A stretch of 7,414 nucleotides of DNA from Ignavibacteria bacterium (GTDB lineage Bacteria; Bacteroidota; Ignavibacteria; Ignavibacteriales; Ignavibacteriaceae): NCBI GenBank assembly GCA_030648225.1, contig JAUSIA010000080.1:1-7414 (forward strand), in the 5' to 3' direction. Under the pieces are notes generated by a model, which did no database searches, was not told where the DNA came from, and saw only the letters and a list, made by a program, of their open reading frames with translations. The translations under genes were made by a program, and so were the position numbers. Below are positions 7,036-7,414 of this stretch, one piece after another. Position 1 is the stretch's first letter; each line of letters starts with the position of its first letter.

Positions 7036-7414
7036 AATAACTCAGGTTACTCAAGTTGACCACCTAAATTTAAAAACCGTTAAAACGGTTAACAAATTTG
7101 GTTCGTATTTTATTCTCAACGGGATTAATCCCGTTGAGAATAGGAAAAATAATACATATATCGTCCGTTTCAACGGTTTACCAAAATCAATTGTCATCTT
7201 AAGCAAAATAATTTTTTTGTGTGCACTGTTTTTAGGTAATGCGATGCACTCCTATGCACAGGATTGCAAAGGAACCCTGATTATTAATACTGACAGGAAA
7301 GAGTCTTTTATTTACTTGAATGATGAATTGATAGGCAGAGGGAATATCCAAATAGAGCTTGATGCAGGTGTATATAATATTGTTGTTAAAGAAGGCGATA
7401 ATGCCTGGGGAAAA
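7019..7414 (+). CDS. Exported PEGA-domain protein, 3' end cut off by window, start uncertain
   Basis: The frame stays open to the right edge. A clear signal peptide is encoded at about 7190-7258 (IVILSKIIFLCALFLGNAMHSYA, shown here in parts: SKIIFLCALFLG then HSYA before QDCKG). It is followed by a PEGA-like segment with GTLIINTD, FIYLNDELIGRG and LDAGVYNIVVKEGD. PEGA domains are small beta-sandwich modules, often on surface or cell-wall-associated proteins; no enzymatic role is implied. The only in-frame ATG before the signal peptide is at 7019, overlapping the previous gene by 17 bp with a weak AAGAG at 7011-7015. That start adds a 57-residue N-terminal stretch largely encoded by the inverted repeat at 7074-7179. 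An ATG at 7244 would lose the signal peptide. A non-standard start near 7190 (ATT) or a damaged start is possible. Confidence 0.6.
   Translation, partial: MNSAIKITQVTQVDHLNLKTVKTVNKFGSYFILNGINPVENRKNNTYIVRFNGLPKSIVILSKIIFLCALFLGNAMHSYAQDCKGTLIINTDRKESFIYLNDELIGRGNIQIELDAGVYNIVVKEGDNAWGK
7074..7179. repeat. Nested inverted-repeat element with a 32-bp perfect palindrome at its centre
   Basis: Outer arms 7074-7088 (aaaccgttaaaacgg) and 7165-7179 (ccgtttcaacggttt) are reverse complements with one mismatch (7082/7171). Near the centre, 7111-7142 is a perfect 32-bp palindrome with core CAACGGGATTAATCCCGTTG. The left outer arm also forms its own small hairpin (AACCGTT-AA-AACGGTT, 7075-7090), and the right arm contains CCGTTTCAACGG. 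The design resembles REP- or MITE-like elements moved in trans by Y1-family (TnpA-REP) transposases; that link is inference, since no transposase is in the window. It separates the BamB-like gene from the signal peptide of the PEGA protein. Confidence 0.8.

Noticed and set aside
7040..7057. Adjacent near-repeats actcaggtt/actcaagtt read as an operator or the start of a CRISPR-like array
   Set aside because: There are only two 9-bp copies with one mismatch, no spacers and no further copies.
7244..7246. ATG at 7244 as the start of the PEGA gene
   Set aside because: It has a weak AGGT upstream, but using it would cut off the evident signal peptide encoded just before it, so it is kept only as a less likely alternative.

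Overview
The window is AT-rich bacterial DNA with four well-supported plus-strand genes, plus a fifth that runs off the right edge. Outer-membrane and lipoprotein genes show a Gram-negative cell. The bifunctional PGI/PMI isomerase, the protease/propeller/barrel fusion, the TTTTTAA tandem tract and hairpin-bearing intergenic repeats suggest the Bacteroidota/Chlorobiota/Ignavibacteriota (FCB) group, perhaps Ignavibacteria. That placement is an inference from gene style, not from a marker gene.

Left part (1-2884): the nearly complete PTS enzyme I gene (ptsI), lacking only about its first eight codons, is followed by a SIS-domain phosphoglucose/phosphomannose isomerase. Both act at the entry of hexose phosphates into glycolysis. 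They are separated by a 143-bp gap holding a GC-rich double hairpin and an AT tandem repeat.

Middle part (2936-7035): a 934-residue exported protein joins an HExxH zinc-protease domain, a six-bladed TolB-like propeller and a C-terminal Omp85/BamA-like outer-membrane barrel. After a 140-bp gap filled largely by a CT/GA-rich inverted-repeat element comes a BamB-like lipoprotein with eight PQQ-type propeller repeats. Together they look like an envelope or outer-membrane module, but no specific function can be assigned from sequence.

Right edge (7019-7414): a nested inverted repeat, with a 32-bp perfect palindrome at its centre, lies between the lipoprotein gene and a truncated gene for an exported PEGA-domain protein. 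The repeat is open in the reading frame of that gene and appears to have become, or replaced, its start region.

The main points for a second look are the POTRA-less protease/propeller/Omp85 fusion, its unusual start codon (TTG without a Shine-Dalgarno, or CTG with one), and three different inverted-repeat elements in the three larger intergenic gaps. I see no RNA genes, CRISPR arrays or transposase genes.
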